DNA of 64,000 nt, taken from positions 109,301,192 to 109,365,191 of the forward strand of contig CM060978.1 in assembly GCA_030765065.1 (NCBI GenBank), in the 5' to 3' direction. Positions 11,723 through 22,560 of the stretch are shown in pieces. The translations under genes were made by a program, and so were the position numbers. The notes under the pieces are model-generated. The model did not search any database. It was given only the letters and a program-made list of their open reading frames with translations, and was not told where the DNA came from. Positions within the stretch are counted from its first letter, which is position 1. The number at the start of each line of letters is the position of its first letter. Origin of the DNA: Deroplatys truncata (Eukaryota; Arthropoda; Insecta; Mantodea; Mantidae).

Positions 11723-13245
11723 TAATACAAAACGGAATTTTTTCATGAATACATAAAATCGTGAGTGTTCATGTTATATGTTATTTTCTTTACAATGCAA
11801 TTCAGTGATTCCAGGAAAACTAGGAATTCAAATTCAAATTATTTTAGGATTAATTATTTATTATTAATACAACAGTAGGTAATGCCCTCATTCAAATACT
11901 GTGATGGAACAAATAAATTAAAAGCTTAATGGACAATGAATCAAAGTGCTTTCCGCTATACACTGGGTGTTGTATGTGCCCCTAAACGTACAACGCATAA
12001 TTGTTTTTCATTTCTTTATTGTTGTATTAAGCCTAATTTGGTTTATACAGCACGATTTTAAATATATTTTAGTCAATTAAAGTTTGTTTCCTCTGCTGTT
12101 CACGTTTAATAGCATACTGAGTTGTGTACAGTTCAAGTGCGCGTTTTGGCACAAAAATGGTACAAATAATTTGAAACTGCGAAAATAAAGGCTGTTTAAT
12201 CGGATGTGTAACATTCGTGACACAAAAAATATGATCTCATACATTCACAGGACTTACATTAGTGTATTATGCAACAAATTATAATGGTAATAATTAAGAC
12301 GCGAGTTTCATAATTTTCATGTGAGCGTCTTAATTACCATTATAGTCAAGTTGCATAATACTGTTTTGCTCGACCACATTATAATTTCCAAACTTTGAGT
12401 TGTTATAAAAAGATATTACCCTGTTAGTCGTGTGTAATTAAATGCTGATCGGATGGCAGCATCTTTAGCGTTGTGAGTAGTGCAACAGATGGCAATACTA
12501 TTGACTCCACGCTGTATTTATTGGTTTTTTGCAGGTAACGTATATTGAATAGTAATAAAACAAAGAAAATGAACTCAGTTTATTAAAACATCAAGATTAC
12601 AACGAACAGATTTGATTTTATTTTAAATACACATATTTAATTGTTTATCTGGACTGCTGCTTTAAAAGTGTTAAAAGGTATGGGCGCGCGCAGCCGAATA
12701 AGATCATAATGAAAATAATGCATGCCATTCTAGTTCAGTTACGTCACATTTACAGCGTACTGTAGTGTTGTTGACCAAAATTATTTTAAATATGTGCGAT
12801 TATTATCTGTGGGTTTTCAAAAGAACATGTTAATCAAATTAGCGAAACTTTTGATTAATATGGAATAGTAAATAATATGTACTAAAGAAGGTTGTACTTT
12901 CCGTTTAATACTGTGGTGTCGTTCACTCTTCTGCATTCATACGATAACGATGAGCATTCGCTAAGGGAATAAACATGGCTGTTTCTACAGTTCTGAACAC
13001 GAGGCTAACGCGGAGGAATAGAAAATGTTTTGTTTTTTTTACATCAAATCCGGTTCTAAGGCAGAATCGATTATTAGGAATGACTTCAAATTAAGCAAAC
13101 AGTGCTTAGTTACAAAATGCCGAACAAGAGTTTGTGATAACAAATGGCATGAAAGAAAAATCTGGTTACCTCACATGATTCTCTGTGCCCGCTATTGTAT
13201 ATTTCCATGCTTCTTTGCAAGCTGTTTCTTCAAAAACCCATTTTT
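11723..13245. other. No gene recognised; contains one long hairpin
   Basis: AT-rich and mostly unique. The only structure seen is the inverted repeat listed at 12259-12362. Confidence 0.5.
12259..12362. repeat. Imperfect ~43-base inverted repeat (hairpin)
   Basis: The left arm 'agtgtattatgcaac...' and the right arm '...gttgcataatact' pair with a few small gaps. Inside them, 'ttataatggtaat' pairs with 'attaccattata' and gacgc pairs with gcgtc. The loop is about 22 bases. It may be a very small MITE or the core of a larger decayed foldback. Confidence 0.75.
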
Positions 13246-13249
13246 GCAG

Positions 13250-14030
13250 CTACTTAATGTTGAGATAAGTGTTTGCAGAATGGTTTAATTGCACATTTCA
13301 CAGGTACAAAGGGATACATGAGGCTAGCGCGATAATTAAATCTTTAACAGCGGATCGCTATATGCTGACTTTGAAATTTCGTGCTCTTTGCCTGACATCA
13401 CGAGAAATAAAGGAGTAGTGCCCCAACACTTTAAAAAATACGTAAGTATAGGAAAATTCCAATCAATAGCAATGACTATTTCGGAAACGTGAACTGCTAC
13501 TAAAAGATTTCTTTCAAATAAATTGTATATTTTAATGAGGCCTGTATATTTTGTGAAGTAAGCGTTTATCTCTCTTATTGTTTACCAATTATACAAAAGT
13601 CATTAAAATGGGGGCTTGACAGGCTATGTCCAAACAATTCAAGAAAAGGCTATACATTATAACAGCATTTATCTTAAGCATGTGGTATTTTAACCAAAGT
13701 CGCTAGGTCTATTTTTATCCAAATAAAGGCGAAAACAATTTCTTTTCGATGTAAAGGGTAGTTTGAGGTGCATTGTTTTGATAATCTTCGTGTCGCATCC
13801 TTGAGAGCTGCTGAACTTATATTTAGGTTTGATATTCATCCGATATTTCGCTTTTGTTTTAATTACGCTGTAATAACACACATATTGAAATTGTTCCTAA
13901 ATATTCTCTTTGGAGCATAGGCGGCATTAAATCTTACATATCCGTGAAATGTCAATATGGAATTCTGCGGCGAAATGCAATATTTACTCTACCTGCTATA
14001 GGTAGGTGATGCAGTAAAAAATAAATAAAG
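13250..14030 (-). mobile_element. Repeat H copy, diverged
   Basis: Read on the minus strand the blocks come in normal order. The 5' inverted-repeat end lies near 14000-14030, after 'gaaatgcaatatttactctacc', but its ACTTTCTC core has decayed. 'cttcgtgtcgcatccttgag' lies at about 13787 and the 3' half runs back to about 13250. There is no open reading frame. It is followed at once by a second copy in the same orientation. Confidence 0.55.
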
Positions 14031-14039
14031 AAAAGAATC

Positions 14040-14612
14040 GCTGCCAAAGTTTGCCCATTACATGATGAACCCCACTTGAAAATGGTGTGAACTTTCGAAA
14101 ACTGCTAATAGAAAGAAAATATTTTACATAAAATTGCATTTTTAGAACTCTACAGTTTTCCTTTATTAGGGTTTTGTCCGTCCCTTGTGGTTGCCTAGCT
14201 ATACAAAACTATACAAAACTCTATCATATAAAGACTTCACAAGCTATTTACAAAAAAATACAGGATACACATTTTGTTTTGTATGTCCGCAGTAACTCAA
14301 ACATGATATTTTATTCAAGGTCGTTGTAACCGATTATTTTTTGAAAATAAAAACTAACAATTTTCCATGTAAACAGTATTTTGGGGTGAAAACCTCCGTG
14401 TCGCTTGCTAGAATATGTGGACTTAAATACCAAGTATTGTACTTATCCTACATTTCATTTTTGAGTTGTGTGTTTCTCAAAAATATGCCCCAACAATCGG
14501 TCCTTCTTCCAAAAAATACATTTTAGTAGGGAGTTAATATGTGTTTCCGGTGAAATCACGATACCGAATTTTGGATGAAATACAATACTTCCTCTACCTA
14601 CTATAGATAGAT
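14040..14612 (-). mobile_element. Repeat H copy, 5' portion
   Basis: On the minus strand the element begins at the inverted repeat near 14612 (cagagaaagtaaaaat on plus). It runs through 'gatttcaccggaaacac', 'cacggaggttttcacccc' and the T-rich middle, and ends near 14040. The 3' module is missing. Confidence 0.6.
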
Positions 14613-14769
14613 GGCAGAGAAAGTAAAAATAATACAAAAAGATTATATTTTTGTGAACTGATTAGTTGATAAAAAGGTAGAACCAGACTAAAAAATTCAA
14701 TGTCATAGCCGAGATATTAACGAACTGAACTACCACGGCAACTTGCCGGTACGACATAAATGCCTAGTC

Positions 14770-15091
14770 AAAAAAGCCGAGTTTTATTTATGGACTGCTT
14801 TCTATCAACTAATGAACTTTGACTAGCTATGGTCCTTAACGTTCCATTCTATATTGGGCGTAAAAGTCCGTAATTTTGCTCAGAGGCCTCTTTATCAGGC
14901 TTGAGGTTCTATTATGTGCCGTAAATCTACGACACGGGACCACCTGCTATAATTCCCTTCCGAAGGAAGCCATGCTAAGGATTTTTACGCCCGAAAAAAT
15001 CCCTCACCTTCGCCGGATTTGAACCCATGACCTCGGAAGTAGAGGCTAGCATGGTAACCACTACACCACGTAGGACAGTACAAAACAATTT
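14770..15091 (-). mobile_element. SINE family alpha, near full length
   Basis: On the minus strand the head reads as a tRNA-derived promoter. An A-box-like segment (tggtgtagtggttaccatgc) and a B box (ggttcaaatcc) are about 30 bases apart. The body contains 'cacgggaccacc', the self-complementary 'cttccgaaggaag', and a tail 'ataaataaaactc' type. CCTAGTC occurs at both borders (14763-14769 and 15092-15098), a likely target-site duplication. Family members recur at 20597, 21964, 46812 and 49171. Confidence 0.85.
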
Positions 15092-15098
15092 CCTAGTC

Positions 15099-16003
15099 GG
15101 CTGCAGTTTCTGTTAACAAACTCTACGGAGTATAACACATGGTCGAACCTTTTATTTATTTTTACCATAATACAACTTATCCAATAAAGTTCTTACCGCT
15201 TTGAACACGATGATATTCTAAAATTAGTTATTATATAATCAAATGTTGCAAAAATATAGTAAAAATATAATCTCGTTGACAGCGGAATGGCTGAATTATT
15301 AGTACTGAATTTTTTTTAAAGTGCTAACGAAAAAATAGGCTTGACCAAAAAAACTCCGGTATTCTAAACATGTCGGACACATTAAAATTTCCCACTACTC
15401 AATAGCCTGTACGCAAAAATTCTATTTTATGCCTTTGATGTGAAAAACAAAATTCTGTCGGAGAACGATAATTACGTAAGCTACTGGCTGGAAAATGCAC
15501 AGATAATTTGTTTTATTGTTAAACGCATGCCATTTGCATAATAGAATGATTAGTTAGAAAACAAACGCTCTGTCATTGCAAAATAAATGTGTTTATTTGC
15601 GTTGGGGGCCATTAATAATAGCATTACAGCAGATAATGATTTAGTACAAAACTGCAGCCAAGCTAATATTTGGTTGATCTTTCTGCTCTTGAATTGGGAA
15701 CTGGGAAATAGAAATGGCTGCTTTGTATCGCCAACATAATGCACTAGTTATCATCGTCATCATCATCATCATCATAATCATTATACAGCCACATCAAACA
15801 CTATGTTATTATTTCATTACTATTATTGTTATTTATTTAGTTATTATTTATTGAAACCATCGTCCTCACCTTCATCACCTGATCCGTCTTGACCAACTCC
15901 TTATATGACATTTTGTCACTAGTTATGTCGCGTGTTTCTATCTCACCTATGATCTACTGACACTGTGGTTAATAATCCAGTGTCATTTATTCTGTTTGTG
16001 TGA
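15099..16003. other. No gene recognised; short (ATC)n
   Basis: Unique AT-rich sequence. A short ATC run lies at about 15750-15776. Confidence 0.5.
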
Positions 16004-16595
16004 AACCACTTTTTACTTTTTCTGCCACGAGAAGGTATTGCATTCGACACAAAACTTCAATACCGAGATTTCACCGGAAAAACATGTTTTGAGGCCCTTG
16101 AATCCAAAATAGGTATTTTTAGGAGAAAGGCCCGTGTTTGTGTGTGTCTGTGAACAGCGTAACCCAAAAACGAAAATTCGGATAAATACCACACTTGGTA
16201 TTTAAAATCAGTATCTTCCAAATGCGAAACGAAGATTTTCAAAAAAATTCCCCATCCCAACCACCAATACGTAATATTTTTCGAAATTTGTATTTTCTTA
16301 AAAAATGGCTTTAAGAATTTTGATTAAAATATATATATATATATATATATTAGCGATATTTACATGCCAAATAAACGTTATATCTTGAATTTTTGGGGAA
16401 TAGCCTGCAAAGTCCTCTTCATTCGGAATTTTATATAATGCATAATTGGTAAACGTTAAGCGATAGACGAAAACGCACTGCTCAAAAAAATGTAGATCTC
16501 TTTAAAACACAATTGATTTCAAATAATCTTTTTTTAGCATTAGCTGTTTCCGCAGATGTCCGTTATTAATGGTTTTAATTCTTGAATTCTCTGAA

Positions 16596-18875
16596 CACTA
16601 GTCTGCATTTTCAAACTTTTTGTCAGATGATTTCTTAATATTAGGTGTTCTTTAATCAAGTTTTATGCTGATTTCAGAAATAACTTCCGTTTTCTTCTAT
16701 CACATCAGGTTTTTACACAAAATAAGAAGTAATGTTTTGACAATTTTACTAATGAGCGTAGAAAAGTATTCAAATACCATTTCACACAAGATAAGTTTTT
16801 ATTCAAGAAACATTTTAAGAATACTCTCAAGAAATCCCCTAATTTATTTCATGACTACATTTTAACAAAACAAGCAGCCAAAGTGATTCATTTAAATTTT
16901 TTCAAACTTTCTCTTCTTCGACTTCCTTGCAGATCCTTGAAGATGACTGTCCCTCCTCAAAATCCAACAGTATTCGGCCATCATAGTTTCATTCCATCTC
17001 CCCTGGTACCACCTCTTCATTTCCTTAATATCTTGATGAAAACGTACACCTACTCTTCACTATAATGTCCTAGATTTTCTGGAAAGTAGTCGATATGTGA
17101 ATGCAGAAAATGCACCTTTACACTCATGTTACAACCAATCTTCTTGAAATTTTCCAACATTGTTTCGACAATGTCCTTATAATTAGGATCTTTGTTATTG
17201 CCTAAGAAGTTTTCAGTAACTGATCGGAAGGCGGTCCAGGCTTCTATTTCTCTCTCATTCGTTGTCTTCTCAAAATCTTCATCCTTCATCAATTTCTTTA
17301 TTTGAGGACCAACAAAAATTCCATCCTTTAATTTGTCTTGTGTATTTAAGGGAAATTTCTTGGAAAGTTACTTGAAGCAGGGTCCATCCTGTGGTAGAGC
17401 CCTTACAAATTGCTTCATCAAGCCCAATTTTATGTGTAGTGGAGGAACCAATATCTTTTGTCTCTCTACAGGATGTTTTTAGTTCCAGGCAACAAGTTTC
17501 TCCGCTGTGGCCATAATTTTACAATCCAATATTTTTGCTTTGCCCGACTCTCCCATTCGCATAGAAAACAAGGCATTTTTGTGAACCCAGCTTGTTATTC
17601 TAATAGTATCCCAATAACTTTGAAATCACCGCAGATACGCCATTTGTGTCCCTCGTATTGGATACTTGTTAAAAGTATCTTTACGTTTTCAACTGTCTCT
17701 TTCATTTAAATTGAATGTGCAACAGGAATGGACCCATACACATTCCCATTATGCAGTAACTCGCCTTTCAGGCTCCTCTTTGAGATAAGAAGTCTCCACT
17801 GAGTAGGATCATGTTCAATGCCATAAAAGTGCATTAACTCGTTTATGTTATTGCAGTAAACCAAGGACTCGATCTGTGAGAAAAAAAGGAACTACCTCTT
17901 GTTCTCTGTATCTGTACCATGAGTAATGTGTTCCTGGTTCCAGAAGATTCTTATTTTTAAGACGGGAGCCTAGTAACTCTGCAGATTCCTTAGACAAATT
18001 CAAATCACGCACTAGATCATTTAGTTCACTCTGAGAGAACAGTTGTGGCGTCACGTCGTATTCAGGATGGTAGACATCATCAGAATCGTCTTCGGTGATT
18101 GCATGAGGTTCACTTTCAACACCATCTTCTTCCAAGTTCTCTAAAACAGCTGGAGGAAGAGGAGCAGGTAGATCTTCTCTGTGTGGAACTGGCCTGATGG
18201 CTGAAGGAATACTTGGATACACAATGTGTTTCTTATTTTTCGAATTGCACCCCTGAACATTAACTAAACAGAAATAACAGTATTTAAGGTGATCTTTAGG
18301 CTCCCTCCACACCATAGAAATTCCAAATGGCTTGCATGATTTCTTTCCTTTTATCCAAATCTTAACCTCTCAATACAATAGCGGCAAACTGTCTTTGGAG
18401 CCCAGGCCTTGTCTTGGTCACCAAGTTTCATTTTAAAATAAGCATGGTACACTTTTTTCACAAAGTCTGTTATATCAGTTCTCTGCTGAAGCACTGTATA
18501 ATTTCCACAAATGTAGCAGAAAACATTTGGATTGTTCACACACTTGCGTGTAGACATAATGTATTTATAACTTCAATCACGATATAGCACTGGTAATGCA
18601 ATCCTCTGATATTAACAACAGCCTAAATTACAAATAGCAACCAGCATCTACAGGTGTAACAACTTAAAGACTCACAAGTATGTATTGAGAAATTTCCCTC
18701 CAAGAAGTGATAAATTTCCCTTCATCATCTACTGGCTCAACTCTACATTTTTGAAGTGAAATTGTGAAAAAACCGCATGTGATAGAAAAAACTAAAAGCA
18801 GTTCTGAAATCAGCATAAAAAGTGAGTCAGAATCACTTATTAGTTTTTATTCATCCGATATCATGCAGACTAGCG
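16596..18875 (-). mobile_element. Terminal-inverted-repeat element carrying a Cys-rich gene
   Basis: The left end CACTAGTCTGCAT (16596-16608) mirrors the right end ATGCAGACTAGCG (18863-18875). Inverted similarity continues for roughly 130 bases: 'ttttatgctgatttcaga' and 'ctatcacat' on the left (16661-16725) match the complement of 18761-18820. The gene fills the interior on the minus strand. The flanks are the two halves of one repeat H copy, so this is a discrete insertion. I cannot fix the target duplication (gaa on the left, taa on the right). The CACTA start hints at the CMC/EnSpm group, but nothing else proves it. Confidence 0.75.
16899..18557 (-). pseudogene. Cys-rich repetitive arthropod protein, function unknown
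   Basis: The start is the ATG at 18555-18557. The reading proceeds MSTRKCVNNPNVFCYICG (Cys pairs), WAPKTVCRYC, MVWREPKDH with CYFC, an acidic segment (TEDDSDDVYHPEY), LNDLVRDLNLSKESAELLG, an LVYCNNINELM block, KMPCFLCEWE, LHIKLGLMKQFV, IDYFPENLGHYSE, RFHQD, and WYQGRWNETMMAEYCW. It ends in a basic KSKKRKFEK tail with a stop near 16899. This order matches a highly multiplied family annotated as uncharacterised in many arthropods. The CxxC pairs suggest metal binding. About 550 codons survive, but at least two frameshifts (after RLRFG; after GHYSEE) and several in-frame stops inactivate it. The copy lies inside terminal inverted repeats, so it is probably transposon-encoded. Confidence 0.8.
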
Positions 18876-19105
18876 TAAAGTAGTTTAAAGTACTGTCGAT
18901 ATTCAGATGTTTCTCTTAAACATTTGACTAACGCTATTCCCTTTACATTTACAACGAAATATGTAATGTAGTTACTTCTGCAAAGGTTTTTTTCTCGATT
19001 AAAATGAAATAGATAGAAAAATAGCTTTCGTAAGAAAAGTTTCTATAACCATTAATAAATGATAGAGAGTAGAGAACTTCATGTGAATGTAACCTAGATT
19101 TTTTC

Positions 19106-20103
19106 TGCTAGTTTTACATTGCGGTAACCGGAAGTGTATGGTTCACCTGGACATTCACCACACTCAGAAAACACGCGTGTTTCTGAGCATAACTGACACA
19201 CAAGTATAAATAAATTGCAGCAATATCATGATGTAATAATCTCACGCTTCTTAAAATTCTATGCAATTGTGTGTGGTTATTAGTCTGAAAGAATATTAGC
19301 TTCCAAAAGGCATTGGAAGAAAACTTACAAACGTACTAGAGTATTTTGTTTTTTAAATTTTCCTTGAATAAATATTCGCCAAAGTTTTAAGAGAATTGCT
19401 CTTTATTTTAAAATAATATTTCATTCAAAGATATAAATCTAGCTTAATTTTAACAGGTTAATTTAATAAGTATGAAAAGATTACCTGTATAATTTTTAGG
19501 TATAGTTCTTTTAAAATGTGTGCAACCATTTAGAAATATAGTTTGGAGATAATCTTCACTGAAATTTAAGAGTGTTCATAAACTACGCCCTCAGCTTCTT
19601 GTCTGGTCTGCCAAATTGCTCAATCAGTCGTGTTTACCGACAGAATGTCGACAAGGAATGTCGAAGTGGCCACATTTTAGCATATTACATTGCAATGACT
19701 ATGTGAACTGAAGACGTTGTAGTTTAGAGTCCAGAAAGTAATAAAATTTACTTCGAAAACTATATTTATAAAGACACACTGAGATACCCTCGGAATTTCA
19801 ATAAAAGGGATACGACAGACCAGCATTTAAAAATAGGAACAACCTATTTAAAAACCTTTTCAAAAAGTTTAAGTGCTTCATGCGATCATAACTTATATGT
19901 CCTATGCCAGGAAAAATAATAAAATTTAATTTCTTGAAAAGGTAAAAATGTGTAATTTGGCCAATATAAATTTCCGGTTTCCCTTTTATACATTTAGTTC
20001 CACTTTTCTGACTTTATATTTATCTTGTGTAATAACTATTAGAGCATAAACGCCTTTCAGTGATTTTATAAATGGCTTATACATTACTTAAAATAATAAT
20101 GCA

Positions 20104-20106
<3 letters not shown>
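19106..20106. other. No gene recognised
   Basis: AT-rich unique sequence without supported features. Confidence 0.5.

Positions 20107-20176
<70 letters not shown>
20107..20176. repeat. (AAT)n microsatellite
   Basis: An uninterrupted AAT repeat of about 23 units. Confidence 0.95.
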
Positions 20177-20177
<1 letters not shown>

Positions 20178-20596
20178 GACCATACCTGGATTGGAGCGGT
20201 AGCTCATCTGCTTACTTGCTAGTAAGATAAAACAGAAACAAGACCATAAATGTATGCATATATATCTGCATTCTTTTTGTAGCGGAAACCATACAGTAGT
20301 ATTAATACATTTTATTTTTATGTTTTGGGACATATTAACAAAAGTCTTCAAATTTTAGGAAAGTCGTCAATGTTCTTCCAATTCTTATTGGTTCACCTAA
20401 ACTATAGTAATTAATTTAGGCTCTTCATAGAAACTACCCTTAATTCTGCAGCAGTTGCTATAAAATTTGAAGTGTGTCAAAAAAGTTTCTTCAAAGTGTT
20501 TTGTAAATAATGCTTCAACTCTCTACCTGTAATAATTCGTGGGTGTTCTAGATGCAAGGTTAGTAGGTGTTCCGTTACTGGTGAAGTATTTCAAAT

Positions 20597-20869
20597 TAAA
20601 AATTAAATTGAGTTTTTATTTATGGACGCTCTTAAACTACTATAGTCCAATTCTATACTCGACGTGAAAGACGGGAAATTTTGCTCAAAGGCATCTTTTT
20701 CAGGCTTGAGGTTCTTTTACGTGCCGTAAATCTACGACACGGGACCACCGGCTTTACTTCCCTTCCGAAGGAAGCCATGCTAAGGATTTTTCGCGCGAAA
20801 AAGAATCCATTGCCCTCCGATGGGTTTGAACCCGCGACCTCGGGAACTAGGGACCACCATGGTACCAAA
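20597..20869 (-). mobile_element. SINE family alpha copy
   Basis: On the minus strand the B-box region (ggttcgaa-like, here gggttcaaacc), 'cttccgaaggaag' and 'gtcgtagatttacggcac' blocks are present. So is the tail 'aaataaaaactcaattt'. The extreme tRNA head is diverged or lost. Confidence 0.85.
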
Positions 20870-20956
20870 AGATATTTCAAGTTGTACCAAACCACCTGGC
20901 GTATCTTAATTTTAATGCTGCGAAGGCATCAGTATAGAGGAAATAAAGAATGGTGA

Positions 20957-21750
20957 TAAGGATGACGCTTGACTTAATCTACTTTATTAGTTCTACATTG
21001 AAATCTTGTTAAATTCACTCCCCGCTCTAGTCATCAGAAGATGTCGAAAGCAGATGAAGTTCATTTCTTTTATTTTATAGGAGCATTAAGTTTTAACCGA
21101 CACTTAGTTTGAGGATATATCATTATAAATAATACACGGATTGTTTTCCCTATTCTGGAAGCTTACATTATTATGCTAATACTTATATGCTATCATACTA
21201 ATATAAATTATTCATCGATTACCAGTGGTTGGATTGTTACTATCGCTTCCGTAATACAGATGTCTCATAAAAAAGAGGCTTTCAATTTAGCTGAACCAGT
21301 TTTACTTGCTTTCTTAGCTTCAGCGAACGACACAGCATGCGAAGCGGTTCTATATATGTATATTAAAGTAAAGGCTTATTTGCGGGATTTCCGATTAAAA
21401 AATGTCTGTTAAAGCTATTTCCAGACAGCTTGCTCCAACTTCAAAAGGACTTCCGTATAGCTTTAAACCAGAGTAATGATAATGGTGCAGTAAAATAAAC
21501 TTAAAAACTTTCTAAAATCTATGTTCATAGCTTCCACTTTTCGCAGTATGAAGAGTGCTGCTAGTGGCAAAGCAAATACCTTCACAAGGAATGGGCACCT
21601 TGTTGTAGGATTTGCAATGGATCTCAAAAACAAGCATTTTGGCATTATCTTCTTCTTAACGGCAGATAATAGTGGTCTTTTTATCATTTATACCTCTTAT
21701 ACTTTATATGGGTCTAGGTAACACAAACATTCAATTTTTACTTTTCTGCA
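20957..21750. other. No gene recognised
   Basis: Short open frames only, none with a recognisable motif. Confidence 0.45.
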
Positions 21751-21751
21751 A

Positions 21752-22560
21752 CTTACCTATAATAAGTTGAGAAAGTATTGTAATCCACCAAAAATGCGAT
21801 ATCGACATTTCACCTGAAGCATACGTTTCGAGGTCCAATAATAAAAAAATTAGAGAAAGGAGTTTATGGGGGTCTGTGAACAACATAACTTAAAAACGAA
21901 ATGTCGAATAAATACCAAACTTGAGGTTTAAGCTCGGGATCTTCCAAGTTTGCGACAAGAAGAGATCGTCGTCCTCCGTGGTGTAATAGTTACCATGCTA
22001 GACGCTAATTCCCGAGGTCGCGGATCCAAACCCGGCGGAGGACGATGGATTTTTTGGGCGTAAAAATCGTTAGCATGGCTTTCTTCGGAAGGGAAGTAAA
22101 GCCGGTGATCTCGTGTTGTAGGTTTACGGAACGTAAAAGAACCTCAAGCCTGATTAAGAGGCCTCTGAGCAAAATTACCGGTCTTTCACACCCAATATAG
22201 AATGGGACGCTAAGGACCACAGCAGTTAAAGAGCGTCTATAAATAAAACTCAATTTAATTTTAGACAAGAAGATTTTCAAGAAACTCTCTCAACCCAAAC
22301 TAACCTTTACATAGAATAGGTACGTTTGTGCTACTTTTCTTATTTTCTCAAAAATGATTCTATTTGATTAAAATATAAAACGTTTAAGATATTTGCATGA
22401 CAAACAAAATGTATATCTTATGTGCAATAAATTATTTTGTGGCATTAAGCATTTCCATATGTTCTTTGTTATTGGTTAGAATTTTCGAATATTAAGTTCT
22501 AAGGCGCTATACATTTGCTTCTCGTATTCATACAAAGAGTGGAATTTCAACCGACAGAGC
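21752..22560 (+). mobile_element. Repeat H copy interrupted by a SINE
   Basis: It starts near 'gttgagaaagtattgtaatcc', a decayed 5' end. It runs through 'gatatcgacatttcacc' and 'ataaataccaaacttgagg', is split at 21964-22263 by a SINE, then resumes with 'gacaagaagattttcaag' and 'ttctcaaaaatgattct'. The 3' hairpin end is not seen. Confidence 0.7.
21964..22263 (+). mobile_element. SINE family alpha, full length with 10-base duplication
   Basis: GACAAGAAGA stands at 21954-21963 and again at 22264-22273, exactly flanking the element. The head has an A box (tggtgtaatagttaccatgc) and a B box (ggatccaaacc, slightly off consensus). The body and the tail 'aaataaaactcaattt' follow. This defines the family's length at about 300 bases. 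Mobilisation would depend on a LINE reverse transcriptase acting in trans (known for SINEs). Confidence 0.92.

Larger units (their letters stand above)
16006..19105 (+). mobile_element. Repeat H copy split by a 2.3-kb insertion
   Basis: The 5' part (16006-16595) starts 'cttttactttttctgccacg' and runs to 'gttattaatggttttaattc'. The 3' part resumes at 18876 with 'taaagtagtttaaagtactg' and ends near 19105 at 'catgtgaatgtaacctag' plus a T-run. Together they give a complete element of about 820 bases. The interruption at 16596-18875 is a separate transposon. Confidence 0.75.
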
